Assembly: GCF_027172205.1 (NCBI RefSeq)
Contig: NC_070614.1
Coordinates: 40,058,001 to 40,122,000, forward strand
Source: Podarcis raffonei
Taxonomy: Eukaryota > Chordata > Lepidosauria > Squamata > Lacertidae
DNA: 64,000 bases
Direction: 5' to 3'
Part shown: one piece after another, positions 1-13,712 of the stretch
Layout of the letters: each line of letters begins with the position of its first letter
Position numbering within the stretch: the stretch's first letter is position 1
Program-made: the position numbers and the translations under genes
Notes under the pieces: generated by a model
What the model was told of the DNA's origin: nothing
The model's input: only the letters and a program-made list of their open reading frames with translations
Databases searched by the model: none

Positions 1-410
1 CTGTTCATGACTTCAAGAGCCCTCTTCTCCCTTCTTGGGCTTCTTTTATATTTAAACTGGATTTTGAGCAGGCAGCCCTACAGAGGACTATCCTCTGCAA
101 AGAAAGACACATGGGCACCTTATGTGACGAACAAGATAATTTTTTAAAAAAACAGATCAGTGTTGGTCTCCTCCCCACCATTTTTAATACAATCAGACTG
201 ATTTTAGATATGTACAGATTTACATTAACCCAGTTATAAAGTTTGTCCTTTTTCCCTGGCAAGTTTCATTACCTTTCAACAGCTGTGTGCTAGGAAAGAA
301 TTCCACAGGCCACGGTATCAATTTCCACATTGTTAGGAAAAGCTGCACCAGTTGCAGGCAGGCCTTGCCGCTGTAAATTACAGGAGTCTTCAGGTGGCAT
401 GTGTGCTCAA

Positions 411-605
411 GGGAAGGGCTGTAGCTCAGTAGTAGAGCATGTGCTTTGCATTCAGAAGGTCCCAGGTTCAATCCCTAGCATCTCTTGAGTCAGTCTGAGA
501 AAAGACTTCCTGCCTCAAACCCTGGAGAGCTGCTGCCAATTAGTGTGGATGACCCTGAGCTAGATGGACCAATAGTCTGGCTTGGAATAAGACAGCTTCT
601 TACAC
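411..605 (+). repeat. tRNA-derived SINE
   Basis: The head resembles a tRNA: an A-box-like stretch near 420-431 (GTAGCTCAGTAGTAGAGC) and a B-box-like stretch near 465-475 (GGTTCAATCCC). It is followed by a non-tRNA body ending near the words aagacagcttctt. The same body recurs at 27393, 29168, 39080, 41633 and 49500, so this is a SINE copy and not a functional tRNA. Confidence 0.8.
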
Positions 606-3110
606 CCCAGGGTGCCAGGACCCTTGCGCTTTATTTCCAGGTTGGAAATACAGAAGGTATGACTCCAAGTTAACAGAATATCACCTTCCATTTTGGGTAT
701 GTGTCCAGGAGGAGGATGTGTCAGCTCAGCACGGATAGCTGCAAAAGGCCTTAGTAGGTCAGGTTACCCTGAGCTGAGCTGATGGGCTCTTCCCTTCTTG
801 CGCTTTTCTACACCTTAGCAAAAATGTCAATTCTCACCCTCCTCCCACCTGACCCACTGGTCTGTCTTCCCCGCTGCCACCTCCTTTTCTTTCTTATGTC
901 TTTGTTCCTTCTCTCCATGTTTTTCCGCGTTTTTATGTCTCTCCCCTTGCGCCACCTCCATTTACCACTCTCTCTTTCAGGACCCTTCCAGACTGCCTGT
1001 CTGTTGCATTCTGAAACACCTCATTGACGCAATAATAGTGTGTTAGCGAGGAGTTTACATGACATGTTTCGGAATGCGAAAAACAAACCACCAGTCTGGA
1101 AAGGTCCCGAAAGAGAGTGGCAAATTCATACCCCAATCTGCTAGACAGTCTGCACACTATTCCACTGTATTAGTTTTGCAATGCTTCCTGAAAGAGACCT
1201 CATTATTGCCATCTGGGAGGGCTTTCTTGTGCTGTAGTGCAAAAAGTGGGGCAAGCAACCTTCCATCCACCCTGGAATATTTGTGGTATGAAAAGTTACC
1301 CTTTTCGTCAGAGGTCTACAGGACACTCACTGATTGGAAAGAAAGTAGCATGTCCGCCCCCAAAACTTTTGCAGGCATAAATAGTATTGAAAGTGGGATC
1401 ATGCAGAACCTCCCCACTGCCATTGTGAGCTGAAATAATCACGAATTTACAACTTTTAAAAGACATCTGGCGAGGCCCTCTGTCTTCCTCATCCATGTGC
1501 ACCTTTCTCAGGAATTGGGAAGATATTAGTGCTCTATCTCTGTATTCCATCACTTTGCTATTGTTCCTTTTCCTTACTTCATGCTGTGTTCTGCAAGTTT
1601 GCAGTGAGAGGTGGGAAGGTAACATTACATGGGCCTATGTCCCTACTGATGTTGGAAATCTGGGCAATTATTCTGTCCACTTTTAAATCAGAAGGTCTCC
1701 ATGGTCACCAATTTGTTGACAGGAGGGCTGCTAAGGAAGGGATCCCCCCTCCTAAAAAAAAACCACCTGTATCCAAGTTGTTTCTGTGGTTACAGCACCC
1801 TCTTCACACACCCCTTGCCTCTAAATATGCAGCTGTGGTAGCCAAGGTCTGCATTTTGCCCTTGGGATCTCTAGTTCCCAGTCCCTGTTCTAGCAATCAA
1901 TCTGATCTTTGAAGAGTTGCAGGTACTCACGGCTTTCACCCTTCCATTTTCCTTCTCTCACATTCTCCCTCTCTCTGCCCTTACAGCACATGCTGGGTCT
2001 ATAACTGGGGCTCTTTTGAGGGGAAATAACTAGGAATAAGTGGGTGAAGTAGGGGGATGAATGGACAGGGCCTCCCGTAGCTTTGTCCGCAGTGGAGTCG
2101 GGAGGAAGCTCAAGATTGCTATCTTTAGGAGCCTCTACTCCAGCCTGGGTGCCTTGCAAGCGACAGCTGGGTCCCACAATCCCAAAAAGGAAATTTTCTC
2201 AGGGACATTGGATACCCTTGGCTGGGAGGAAGGGTAGGGAGAGGGCCAAAGGGAAGAAGGCGGATATTGAGGACCTCTGAGGCAAAGAAGTGGGAGTGAG
2301 GAGCTGAAATTTTCTCAGCCCATGATGGAGGCCAGGCAGCAGAGGTCCCACAGAGAACCTCCGGGGCTAGGGAGTGGGGCTGAGCTGTTAAGAGTAGCTG
2401 CCATGCTCAAGGCCCATGGGATAGTGCAAATCTTACTGTGGGTGCGTGTGGTGCCTTCCAGATGTTTTAACTACAATTTCCAGTGACTAGGGATTATGGG
2501 ATAATCTGGAGGGTACCACATTGGCCATCCTTGTGTATCAAGTCTGACAAAATAGTTAGCCCCTGATCCCTGAATTTCATACAAGGAATTAAAAAAACAC
2601 ATTTCCTGCAAAGGCTTTGGCATATATAACTTCACCTTAACTATACCGACGTACCGTGTGCAGGTGAAATAAATGCACGGTTCTCTTCTTTGTCTTCCCC
2701 CACAATCCCCTTCTCTCCATTTCCTCGGTTGTCTCCCCCGAGTCACACTTTAGATTGTAAACACCTCGTGGCGGTGACCTGCCCTCTCATACCTTATAAT
2801 GCAAATTGATGATGCAAGTCACAAATAACCCCAGTTGAAGCTTTTGAGTCCTGGCAAAAGATCAGTGGAGCCCTAAGCCAGAGCCAGAGGTTCACCCTGA
2901 CACCAAACTGGGTAGACGCAGGACCTACTCTGGGAGAAGGTGGGGTACTACCACGAACCCCTGTGATAGCAAGATTTCTGGGGCAGGAACTGTCAAAACC
3001 CCAGTATGCTTTTTCCCTTCTCCAAGAAAGGAGTTGGCCCATTTGCGTTCCTCTGGAGTCTATTTCTGGACTTTGGTTACCCCCCACCCCCAGCTCTGGA
3101 GCCAAACTTG
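606..3110. other. Intergenic, upstream of MYL11
   Basis: No gene, RNA or clear transposon could be recognised here. Short open frames occur on both strands but show no family similarity and no paired splice sites. Confidence 0.5.
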
Positions 3111-3119
3111 AAGATGTGG

Positions 3120-3162
3120 CTATAGTTAGCTGCCCCGCCTCCTGCCAGGGGAGTCTATATAA
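3120..3162 (+). promoter_or_regulatory. MYL11: MYL11 core promoter: TATA box and MEF2-like site
   Basis: A TATA box (CTATATAA, 3155-3162) lies about 115 bases before the start codon, so transcription probably begins near 3185-3195. Just upstream, CTATAGTTAG at 3120-3129 is one mismatch from the MEF2 consensus, and a CAGCTG E-box lies at 3235-3240 in the leader. MEF2 and E-box control is usual for sarcomeric genes; use of these particular sites is inferred. Confidence 0.6.
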
Positions 3163-3276
3163 CCCCAGGGGAATTCACAGCCTGTGTCTAGGCTGCTCAT
3201 CCTTCTGGCCCTTGGGACATCCCCACCGCACCCACAGCTGCTGTTTGCCCACCTGCCTGTCCGCTGAGAAACCAAA

Positions 3277-3988
3277 ATGGTAAGTGGGGTGCAGGTGCCC
3301 TGGTTCAATCTAGTGGAAATGTACAAAATGGGGAAAAAATGGAACGTGGGTTGATCAATCTGCAGCTCTTTTCTTTCAAATAGGAGGGGAAGACTAGGAG
3401 ATCATTCAGGTTATGTAGATGAAATACATAACTGAACACCCAAGAGGTTGGGTGTTGGAGAGTGGGGGATAGAGGAATCCCCTTACCAATTTTTTAAAAT
3501 TTTATTTAATTGCCAAAACAGTGCTATACAGGTCTTTCTCTTACCTATTTCTCCTTTCATCGGTTTCTTCACTACTCTCTTTCTCTGTCTCATCTCTCCG
3601 TTTCAGTGTCTTTCCACTTAAACATTTTATTGTCTGTGCAGAAGAGATGTGTGTGTTCAGGGAATACCTCGGAGCTATTGAGGAGAGATTGGGGGTAGTT
3701 GAATGAGGTGGGATGCCAGATAGCAGCTGGGAAGAACAGCTTTTGACGAGGGGAAGGGAAAGGTGAAACCTAAACCGCATGCAGAATGTCATGTTAAATA
3801 GGATTATTTCACATCCTTCCTTGCTTTCTGGCTAGCCTTCCTTAAGATCCTATTTCCTTTGCTGAGCTATGCACCTTAAAATTCACCCGGGAATCCTTTC
3901 AGGCCCTGAATAACCATATCATGCTCTTTTTTCTTGAATAATGCAGTAGAACAGTTTACTCAGCTGGGAATTAGTTGGACCCCATATT

Positions 3989-4033
<45 letters not shown>

Positions 4034-7000
4034 GCAAAGGGCAGCTGAGCGGTTGCTGAGCAGACAAAAGCTTCAGGAGTCATATTCCTGGCGGCGCCAC
4101 AAAATCCAAAGCAAAGGAGCTGGAATCAAGGGATACCGTGGAACAGTTTTGGTTTTGGAACAAAGAAGCACAAGGAGTATGCTTTTTCTTCTTTTTGCCC
4201 TCAGAGTCTCTTGTGTGGCTTGTCACTTCACCAATACACACACACACACCCCTCATATTTTGAGATCCAAATCACAGGCTGCCACTAGCACAAGAGAGCC
4301 AGTGTACTGCAAAACCTGCTTAGGAAGGAATCACTCCAGATTGCTCACGCAAGCGAGCCAAGCAACCTCTCACACACATTGCAGGCAAAAATAACCCATT
4401 GCCGCCCTTGGCTGTTCAATCCATCAATGGCTCATCTATTGGTACTCGCTGAGAAATCCTATGTATGACTGCTCGGAAGTAAGCCCCAGTGATTTCAGTG
4501 GGGCTTACACCCAAGTAATTGTATATAGGGTGGCAGTCGAAGAGATACAACTTAATTGTCTGTGTGTGTGTGTGTCAGCTCCATCTTCTGTGGTATGTTA
4601 GAGAGATTTCCCGAATCCTTTGACATATACACTTACCTAGGTAAACTCAACCCTGCCACCCAGCTGAGCTATTGCTCAAACTCCTTTGCTGCCTTCTATC
4701 TCTTATGAGGCCAAAGTGCACCCTGTTCATATCCGATCAGCCAGACCAATATATTGCAGGAGTGTTCAGAAGGAAATGTGTAAGCCTTGCCAACACTCCT
4801 TAGAGCTCCATTTAACCTCATGCTCCAAGCCAACCTCCAAGGAGGAGGCCTAGTTTGTGAACTTTGATACATTCCAATAACTGGAACCCTCTTTCATTGG
4901 GGCCTTTGCGGTTTCTCCCGCATCTGCGGAATCTTCCAGAATCTCATCAGCGTTCATTTATTTAGTCGTCAAAACCTATAAAAAGCATTTTTGGAAGCTA
5001 GAATATGTAGGCAATTTCTGCAGGACACACAAGGCTAGTTTACATTTGCTGAACGCATCTCTCTCTCTGTCACTTACTCTCACAAACGCATCTCAGACTA
5101 ATATGTTGAAGATTTTGAGGAAATACCTTGAATATGATATATTACAGCTCCTCCACCTGAAGCAGCATTTGTTGTTCCTGCCATTTCGCAAACACTAAAG
5201 TTCTGAGTTTGTTAGTCAAAGGATCTTCTCCTCCCAGTTTTTAAAACCTTTGCTACCATAACCAAGCATTTTGGAATCTCCTGGGCCCTCATCCTGCTCC
5301 CCATGTCTGAGGAAGGTTTGGTAGCATCCTGTTTTGAATCTGAAAAAATAACCCCCACCCTCTGTAATAAAAAAAAATTATTTAAAAATGAGCAGAAACT
5401 GCTTCCAGACATTTCCCTCCTACCCGGGACAGAAATGTATAAAATTATTTCATTTCTCTCCCCACCCCCTTAACTATGTTCAGCAAGCTCGCAACATTTC
5501 ACACTCTAGAAACCTGCAGAAAGTGCAGCCCCTGTCCCCTATCCTTAATAAGCATTTCGGGTGGTCATGTACATAGTGGTCTGATTTCCCATTTTAACCC
5601 ATTACAGGCACCCAAAAAGGCAAAGAGAAGGGCAGCAGCCGAAGGAGGAAGCTCCAATGTATTCTCCATGTTTGACCAAACACAAATCCAGGAGTTCAAA
5701 GAGGTAAGAAACTAAGAAGAAATGGAAGAGGAGAAAATGGGAAATGTGCAGCTTGCTGGGAAATGTAATGTATGGTGCTCTTAAAGCTTACCTGGAACTA
5801 TTCATTGAAGATGTTTGAGAAAGTCATTGACAGAAAGGATGTTTTTTTCAAGGTACTAGAAATGAAGGTGACTACAGTTCCCAGGATTCATTGGGTGGGG
5901 CATGCTTTGAATGTGCTTTAAATGTATGGTGTGTACACAGCTACGGTGTAATCCTATAAATATCTACTCAGAAGTAAGTCCTATAGAGTTTAATGGGACT
6001 GAACTCCAAGGTAAAGCGGGATTACAGACTCAGTGTTTGGAGAGAAGCTGCTTTATTGTGGGCATGTAAGTCTCATCCAGAAATCAGAAGGATACAAAAG
6101 TTATTAATAATCCTGATAATAACAGACTCAAACCTATAGATCACCTCCTTGGAACAGGATAGAAATTTAATTTTGAGGACCATCCGATTGGGAAAAGAAC
6201 CTAAGTATGCTATGCGGAAGGATGTTCTGACCGTAAGAAATCTACAGAGTCCGGAATTTTCATCTGTGGATTATTTAAAAGTAACACATCTGTGGCAGAT
6301 TGATTGGATAGAATCAAACCTTTTAAAATGGAGCCGTTTCTGTCAACCCAGTTTCACACATGGAGGCCCAGACCTCACTAATTTCCCTTCTCAAGCTTCA
6401 CTTTAGCCCTTTCACTGTTCAGGATTCATCAGATGTTGAGAATGGCGGACATCTACAAGTTCTAGAGGGTTTCCTAAAGGAGGGAGAATGGGAGAAGGAA
6501 TCCATGGGTGCTATAATTTGGCCAAGTTATTCTAAGCAAGTTCCTTGGTGTCTGTAGGATACAGAACCTCAGAGGAGCTGAAACTATCAAACACCACCTA
6601 GTTAGTTGTGCAGTACAACCCTAGGCATGTTTATTCAGAAGGAAGCCCCACAGCGAGCAAGTAAGCATGCGCAGGGTTGCAGCCTTGGAAGGTGTTCAAC
6701 ACCTCCCTTTTTGAGGTGGATCTACCCTCTTCCTCTCCCTCTACACACCATTTAAGTAGCCCTCTGTCTCCTAGCAGCCAGCCAGGTTCATTCCACTTGG
6801 AAGCTGGTGTGGTGGTGGTGGCGAGAGCTTTCCATGTGAAGCTCGCCCTCCCCCATGGATGAGATTCTTCCCCTCCATTTTGAAGAGGATCTCCCTTGCC
6901 CTTTCGCAGCCGTTGCTGCTGCCCCTTGACACCCCACCCCCACCCCAAGAATGGCGGTGTTTCCTTTCTGAGACCCTTGAGACGCAGCAGTGTCTATTTT

Positions 7001-10000
7001 GGGTGAGGGAGGACCAAGAAGGTAGGTGACATCTGCGCTTGGACAGAGAAGCAGGCGGCAGCTCCTTACAAGGAAATCTTTGGAGATGGATTCTGGGTGA
7101 CTGGCCTGAAAGAGGAGCTGTGGGGCTCCGGACTCAACGAAAGCAAAAATTGCAAAGGCTGAAAACCCTTCATCTAGATCTCACATTTGGAGAAAAGAAA
7201 TCAAAAGAGCAACAGGAAAATAATTATCATTCCAGTTGTCTGGGGAGTTCCATCAGTCTTGTTCCTTTCTCTTCCCTCCATCCTGGTCAATGAGCATTTT
7301 CAGCTTTTTTACTTTTTTGATGACAACCCACTTTCAATCAATACATTTGGTGAAAAGAACTGAACCCTGCAACTGTGATGGGAGACTGGACTGGAAAGTA
7401 TGAGGTGACATTTACTTCGGCTCACCGTCCTCTAACTTCCCCGCAAACTATTCAGAACGAACGCTTCTTGAGTAGCCAGCTTTCTCTAATCTCCCTGTAA
7501 GCAAATTAGGGGTGAATGCTCAATAAACAGGTTGTCTGGAAACACCTCCAGTTGGAACAGCAACTCTTGGCTAAGGTGGCTCAATGGCCTGACTTGATAT
7601 AAGGGGAAATTATATAGCCAGCCTTATGCTATGGTGTATTTTTTGGGTTCCATTGTCCCTTGGCAGTGGCAGCTACGTTGTCTCTCTCCACACCTGCCCA
7701 AGAGTAGCTAAGGGTTTCTCCCCTCAGTGAGTACCATTTTGGAGGACTGCACGTTCAGCTTTTATACAAAAAGATTGTTCGCCCCCAGCACTCAAGTGAC
7801 AAAGCTGAGGTGCTGAGATGAGGCAATTACTACCACCACACAATTGTAATTATTGCCTTTAAAATGAAGGGTGTGTTGGGAGCTCCTCTGCCTCTCCATT
7901 CTGCATTCACTGTAGCTCGGGTGGGGTGGGGGTTGTTCCATGTTTTTTTACGGGAAAGAGACACGCCACACAGCCCCAGAGGATAATAGTGACTGAGCCA
8001 AGGAAGGAGTGAGCTCCCCTCCCCTCCCTGCTATCCTCCAGAGATCTCATCAACAGCTCCTCTGGAATGTTCCATCTGTCCCCTTAGGGAGGGGCCCTGG
8101 GTTTAATATGAGACAGAAGAAGATTGTTCCCATTCCTGGTAGAGACTCGGAGGGGTATCAAGTGACAGGTGTCTCTAGGGCACAGCTGCAGAGGAGTGAG
8201 GAGGGGGAGGAGAGGCCCAACGGGATCGTGCTGTGCTGGAAGCTGGTCTTTCTCCAATCCCACAATGCATTGCTAGATATAAGCATCAATAGAAGACGAC
8301 TGGAAGAGGGTGAAGAGATTTGGGGTCCAACCTGGGTCACGTTTTCTGGAACTCCTTTAACTTTAACCGTCCTGTCAGCTCATTAAAATTCCAGAGATAA
8401 GACGTCTGGCAACTTCCTTGAGTAAATTATATAGTGGGCGGCTATAACTACTGTTTTTTGCCCAATGCTTGATGACCCCAGGTTAATGTTTCATTCTTCT
8501 TTGAACAATGCTGGCCATTGATTGTAACAATAAAGACTGGATTTGATTCTCCCTTGCATTGCAGCAGCTTTTTCGATAGTTAGAAGCCACAAACATACCG
8601 GTATTCTGTTCTGTTGGCCAGTAGCCTTGTGCCCCCCATCGGTTGTACAACTCCCACCAGCCACAGCCAACGTTTTGTTAGACGCCACCCCAATCTCGGA
8701 GTGGTGTGAGATTCCAGGGGTTCCAGGCACCCAGGGTTCAGGTTTCCTTTTGGAAATGTGGCACAGCAGAGATGGTGGTGTCTTTAGGATTTATGGTTTA
8801 TTTACACATATATATAATCTGAGCCTACGATGGAGAGGTTCACAGCACTGACACTCCAAGAGGGTCTTGTTTATCCCATAGCCACAACTTTGGATTCAAG
8901 CAGAAATCATAAGTCAGAACGCTTCTTTTAATCAAAGAATCATAGAGTTGGAATAGACCACAAGGGCCATCGAGTCCAACCCCCTGCCAAGCAGGAAACA
9001 CCATCAGAGCACTCCTGACATATGGTTGTCAAGCCTCTGCTTAAAGACCTCCAAAGAAGGAGACTCCACCACACTCCTTGGCAGCAAATTCCACTGTCGA
9101 ACAGCTCTTACTGTCTTTCCAGAAGTCAAAATTAACCTTCAAAGGAAGTTCATTCAAGGCTGGTGTATGTTTACCTTGCCATGGACATTTACATGATGAA
9201 ACCAAGGTCTTGAAATGTGTACTGTCAACACAGGCATGAGTGTGTGCGATCTTCCTTTTGCTAATGGATAGGTATTGTGTAGCAACAAAGCAATCTGTGG
9301 TTCCAGTAAAAACTACTGCACTCACATCCACTGATGAACTTATAACCCAGTCACACAAACAAGTTCATGTCTTGTGACATGGTCACTGCCAGCGGAGTGT
9401 TACGAATCGACTCCCTGAAAAGTTTTGTGTTTCAGGTTCTGAGGTGGTACGACATTTTCTTCTCTGATGGTTGAACTGTAGTGTTTTATTCAGAACTGCA
9501 GAACTGTCAGTTGAGGTAGCAGGAATCAAGTGCTGAACATGCATGTGCCAACAGGTCTTTAGAGGACCAGCAATATCTCACCATTTAAATTAAAGCTGAG
9601 TTACATGTATGTATTATATATAGTTTTGGAACTGGAAATTTCAGTGCAGATCTGTGTGTTCACGCATTTTAGAAATCCTTTTGAGAGCAGACAGATTCGA
9701 GATCCAACAGTTGTTACAAAGGAGAGTTACCCTACAAATCCTACATTCATTTTTGTCGGGAGGTAGGGTGGAATGCTGGAGGTGCATTGCCTGCAATCCC
9801 ACAATGTTTGCTTCTCTCCCACTTTCTAGGCCTTCACTGTCATTGACCAGAACAGAGATGGCATCATTGACAAGGAAGACCTGAGAGATACATTCGCTGC
9901 TATGGGTAAGAAAAAAGGGAAAGAGCGTGGCAGGGTGGGCAGGAAGGAAAGCAAATCTTGGCTGTTGATGGAACTCTCAAAAGCCACCCCCAGCTGATAA

Positions 10001-12089
10001 TCCTGCCCTTCCCATCTCTGCAGGGCGCCTGAACGTGAAGAATGAGGAGCTGGATGCCATGATCAAGGAGGCCAGCGGCCCCATCAACTTCACTGTCTTC
10101 CTCACCATGTTTGGTGAGAAGCTGAAGGGTAAGTTATTTCCCTGTTCTATCTCTCCTTCTTCTCTGCTTGATGACAAGATCTCACTGTTGCTCCTCTTCT
10201 CCCACCAGGTGCTGATCCCGAGGACGTAATCATTGGCGCCTTCAAAATCTTGGACCCTGAGGGCAAGGGCACTGTCAAGAAGCAGTTGTGAGTATCTGCC
10301 CCACAAACCACTTTCCTTAGATGTGCTGCGCTGGTTAACATGCAACACCAAACCATTGCTTGGCTGTCACTGGGTTCATGTGCTCCCCAACACACTCACA
10401 TTTCCTTCCCAACTCACCTGATCAAACAAACCCCAGTTTGCTTAAGTTTTGTGTTTGCCCTCCAAATCTACTTCAGAATGTGGTTCCTAATTTGATTTCC
10501 AATTGTGGTTTAGAAAGCAAATGCAAACCATAGTTTGTCTGTTCAGATTTGAAAGCAAGTTGTGGTTGGAGAGGAAGAAGTATGCACTCTTGGGACTTGT
10601 TCCTGACATCATGTATAGGCTGTTATGTCTGAACCATCCTGCTGCATCTCAGATGATGATGATATGTTGGCTGTCTATCCTACAAACTTATATAATTCAT
10701 TTTACACTAATTTAATAGTCATGACTTCCTTTCAGAAATCATTCTGGCAGCTGTAAGGGCTGTGAGGATTCAGAACCCTCACCAAACCACCGTTGCTGAT
10801 GACTTTGAGATTTTTCTTAGTGCTTCATGGCCTTTTTCATAAAATGACAGTGCCCTGGGAAGAGTTATAGCAATTTTAAATGCATGCTGTTGCAGGGTTA
10901 AAGTTCTTCCAATGATGGAATTCAAATGTAGGGTTCTGTTGCCTATGAAACAGTTGCCTTTTGCCTATGTATGTATGTATGTTTGTGTGTGGAACAAAGT
11001 ATTCTTCCAAGCAAAAATATTTCCACCAGGGAGGGCTTTCAGCTTATGTGAAACTGGGAGGGGACAGGGAAGCAGATCTTCTCCATAATAAGAGGCTGGA
11101 GTGCTTGAAGACCACCTAAAAAAGGACTCACACTTACCTGGGGATCCCTCTCAAACATCTTACTCTCTTTGTTTCATTGCAGCTTGGAAGAACTCCTGAC
11201 CACCCAGTGCGACCGGTTCACCCCAGAAGAGGTAAGAGAACTTCCTTGCATCATGCAGAACATCCAGTCCTTTTTCTCACCTTTATGCTCCCCCCTTGTC
11301 CCCTTCATACCAATTTTTCTTCACCTGTGAGCTACTCTTTCCCCCAAAACACAAAAGGGTACACTTCTGCGCACTCCACTCATCTGCCAAGCTAATGGTT
11401 AATACATCAAGGCATCATGAAAGGCTTCTGAGAATTTGCATTGTGTTTTCCTGTCACTGCGAAATAATCTCACAGCCCACATCCACACACCGCCTAGCAG
11501 AAAGTGCAGCTTTTATATAGACTTGCCCTTGACTCCTGTTTATCTGTCCTTTCTGGATTTAGGGTCGTAGCCTTCATGTTCATCTGGATAGGAAGGGAAA
11601 TAGTCAGCCACTGGAATGTTAAATGCTGGCTCTCCTAGGACAGAACAGTGTGCCTGTGCCGTGATTCAATGGTTTAAATGCTACAATTCCATTGCAGGAC
11701 AGAACTAAGTTGAGAGTGAGGTGGTGAGGTTGGCAGAGGGGAAATGGAAGCAGCCATTGCAATTCTGCAGAAAACTTTGTAAAATCGTGAATCTGTTATT
11801 GACATCAAGCAGCTTCTCTGCTTCTGAATGCCCATCCTCCCCCTCCAATTTTTCAGACATCTGTATTGAAAATAACACCAATGCATTTACTGACTTGGGA
11901 GTATACCTTTTTTTAGCTTCCTGGGAAGGGAAACCGAATCAGGAATCGGGCAACTTCTCATTTTGGCCTCTCTGCCTCTTTCAGATCAAGAACATGTGGC
12001 ACGCCTTCCCTCCAGATGTAGCTGGCAACGTTGACTACAAGAACATTTGCTACGTCATCACACACGGAGAGGACAAGGAAGGGGAATAA
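3277..12089 (+). CDS. MYL11: Fast skeletal myosin regulatory light chain (MYL11/MYLPF)
   Basis: The product binds the IQ site of the myosin heavy-chain neck in fast muscle sarcomeres and tunes contraction through phosphorylation and divalent-cation binding. Coding exons: 3277-3279, 5608-5703, 9830-9905, 10024-10128, 10209-10287, 11183-11231 and 11985-12089, all with GT/AG ends and matching phases, giving 170 residues (mammalian protein about 169). Exon 1 holds only the start Met, as in mammalian regulatory light chains. The N-terminus [15 protein letters not shown] is followed by Ser-Ser, the kinase site. The EF-hand loop [12 protein letters not shown] at residues 39-50 keeps its cation ligands. 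Near-identity to mammalian MYLPF runs throughout, ending in [14 protein letters not shown]. No break is seen. A TATA promoter lies upstream and QPRT is convergent downstream. Confidence 0.97.
3991..4030. repeat. (AG)20 microsatellite
   Basis: Forty bases of uninterrupted AG dinucleotide in MYL11 intron 1. Shorter AC (about 4234-4248) and TG (about 4559-4575) runs follow. Confidence 0.95.
4440..4530. repeat. Interspersed repeat with the 'gaagtaagccccagtg' core
   Basis: The segment carries the core 'ggaagtaagccccagtga', a short gap and then its near reverse complement. Diverged relatives lie at about 5944-6040, 6600-6680, 12770-12850, 21895-21990 and 59041-59120. The inverted core suggests an old fold-back MITE; the family name is unknown to me. 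Confidence 0.55.
5872..5937. repeat. Fold-back repeat fragment ('actacagttcccagga' family)
   Basis: This fragment shares the words actacagttcccagga and ctttaaatgtatggtg with longer copies at 21740-21850, 22000-22225, 39700-39800, 43960-44075 and 50028-50330. Fuller copies have both halves in inverted orientation, which points to a MITE-like fold-back family. Confidence 0.55.
8934..9122 (-). mobile_element. CR1 LINE 3' end
   Basis: Read on the minus strand this is the conserved CR1 3' end: 'tggtctattccaactctatgatt' closes the element (at its low-coordinate side), and upstream come the words for small trailing ORF2 sequence, such as the segment complementary to 'tccaaagaaggagactccac'. It is a 5'-truncated copy in MYL11 intron 2. 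A second CR1 locus is at 23693-24290. Confidence 0.8.
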
Positions 12090-12330
12090 GCCCTGGTTTT
12101 CCCACCCTTGCTTTGTGGGGGGAATCCACCCAAACACCCCCAGGCCGGGGAGTTTACCTTACACTGGTCCCAGATGATCCACACACTTTTGTAACCCAGC
12201 AATACACACGTCAAACCTGTTATTTATTAGTATTATTATCTGGGGAGGAAAACTATACCCCCCAAAACCAAAGCTGTGCCCACTTCAACTTGTCTTAACC
12301 TAACCGGGACCTTCCTCCGTAAAATGTCTT

Positions 12331-12336
12331 AATAAA
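12331..12336 (+). terminator. MYL11: MYL11 polyadenylation signal
   Basis: AATAAA lies 242 bases after the stop codon, followed within about 40 bases by a T/GT-rich stretch, which is a normal distance for this gene family. Confidence 0.8.
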
Positions 12337-12359
12337 GATGAGGACACCTCTGTTTCTAA

Positions 12360-13570
12360 CGCCCCTGTTGTTACAGTCTCTTTGACTTCTCTCAGTTTGA
12401 AATTCAAATACTCCTGGAATAGATTCATGCAGTGGGTACATCTTCTTTTTTAAAAACCAATTTATATTTCTGCTCATGTTAGGGATGCTGGGTTTAGTCA
12501 GTCCATTAGATTAACACACTAAAAAAAGTAAATTATTAAGTATGTGTTCCATATTTATTGCATTAACCATAGGCCATCACAATATAAAAACAGGAGTGGT
12601 GGACATTATATAACACGTTTGATGAAAAATAACAGATTAGGCCTAAATCAATAAAATCCACTTAATTAATTGAGCAGCAGATATAAATATAATGGGTGGT
12701 ATTCAATGACATTTTACTCATAGCAGATCCACTGGACTTAATGAACATAGTGAACAGTGAACTCCTAACCCGGTCTACTCAGAAGTAAGTCCTACTGAAT
12801 TTAGTGGGGCCAATTCCTGGGTAAATGTGATGAAGATTGCTGCCTCTGGCTTATAAATTTCGGAGGCTGTCTATTATGAGCAACACTCAGCTGAATACTG
12901 CCCAGTATTTTTTTAAATACTTTCTAGAATCCATACCAGGGGGGCAGAGGGTTACCATTAATAGGTCAAGCAACATGTCACAAAGCAAAGAGGAAGCTTT
13001 TGAGTTTCTTAGAACTCTTTGGGGCTCATGGAGTAAGCTAAGCAAGGGAGGCTGGGTGCAGCCATGCTGCCTGCCTCTGGGAAGAATCTTAAAAGATGGA
13101 ATGTGGGAAGAGGCAGCAGCTATTCAAACGAGGCTTTTTGGTTGGGGAGGGGCTGTGCAGGTGTCAAGTTGAATCAAGGCCTCAAGGGAAGAGAAGGCAT
13201 CCAACAGATACAACTGCCATTTCCTCATCTCTTAATGTATAAAAACTGCAGGTGGCCAACATTGCCTTAAAATTGAACTTTCCTCCTTAGCTAAGAGGGT
13301 GGGGGAAGGAGAAGTCCACCCGTAGCTACACTACACGAATCCACACACAAATGATTTTAAGCCAATAAAGGTCTGCTTTTTGCTTCAGGGCAATGCCTTT
13401 CACCCATAGACAAATTTAAATCCATTGATTAAATCAACTAAAAGTCATTCAGATGCCTTTACTTCGACTCAAGAGGCAGAGAGTTTGGAGGGGGGAATGG
13501 TCTCTTGCAATAGATGTGGTGCTGCTTGCGGGGCGGGAGCATCCTGAAGACATTCAAGGAACAGAAATAT
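12360..13570. other. Convergent spacer between MYL11 and QPRT
   Basis: AT-rich sequence without a recognisable gene. One 'gaagtaagtcctac' repeat copy sits at about 12770-12850. Confidence 0.5.
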
Positions 13571-13572
13571 TG

Positions 13573-13712
13573 AAGGTGTTGGGGAACCTGTGGCCCTGCA
13601 GCTGTTCTTGGACTCCAAATCCCATCAACCCCAGCCAGTATGGCAAATGATCAGGGGTGATGGGAGTTTGAGTCCTAACATCACCTGGAAGGCCTCAGGC
13701 TTCCACACCCTG
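13573..13712. repeat. Palindromic MITE, 'gactacaactcccatcatcc' family
   Basis: A diverged fold-back copy: the arm 'ttggactccaaatcccatca' pairs with 'tgatgggagtttgagtcc' further on. Other copies: 26699-26826, 27529-27662, 27963-28098, 32105-32252, 44413-44546, 51250-51385 and 55350-55498. Confidence 0.7.

Noticed and set aside
411-480. A tRNA-like sequence with A and B boxes
   Set aside because: The non-tRNA body and several dispersed copies show it is a SINE head and not a tRNA gene.
6149-6557. Overlapping open frames in MYL11 intron 2
   Set aside because: No motif, no in-phase splice sites, and MYL11 is complete without them.
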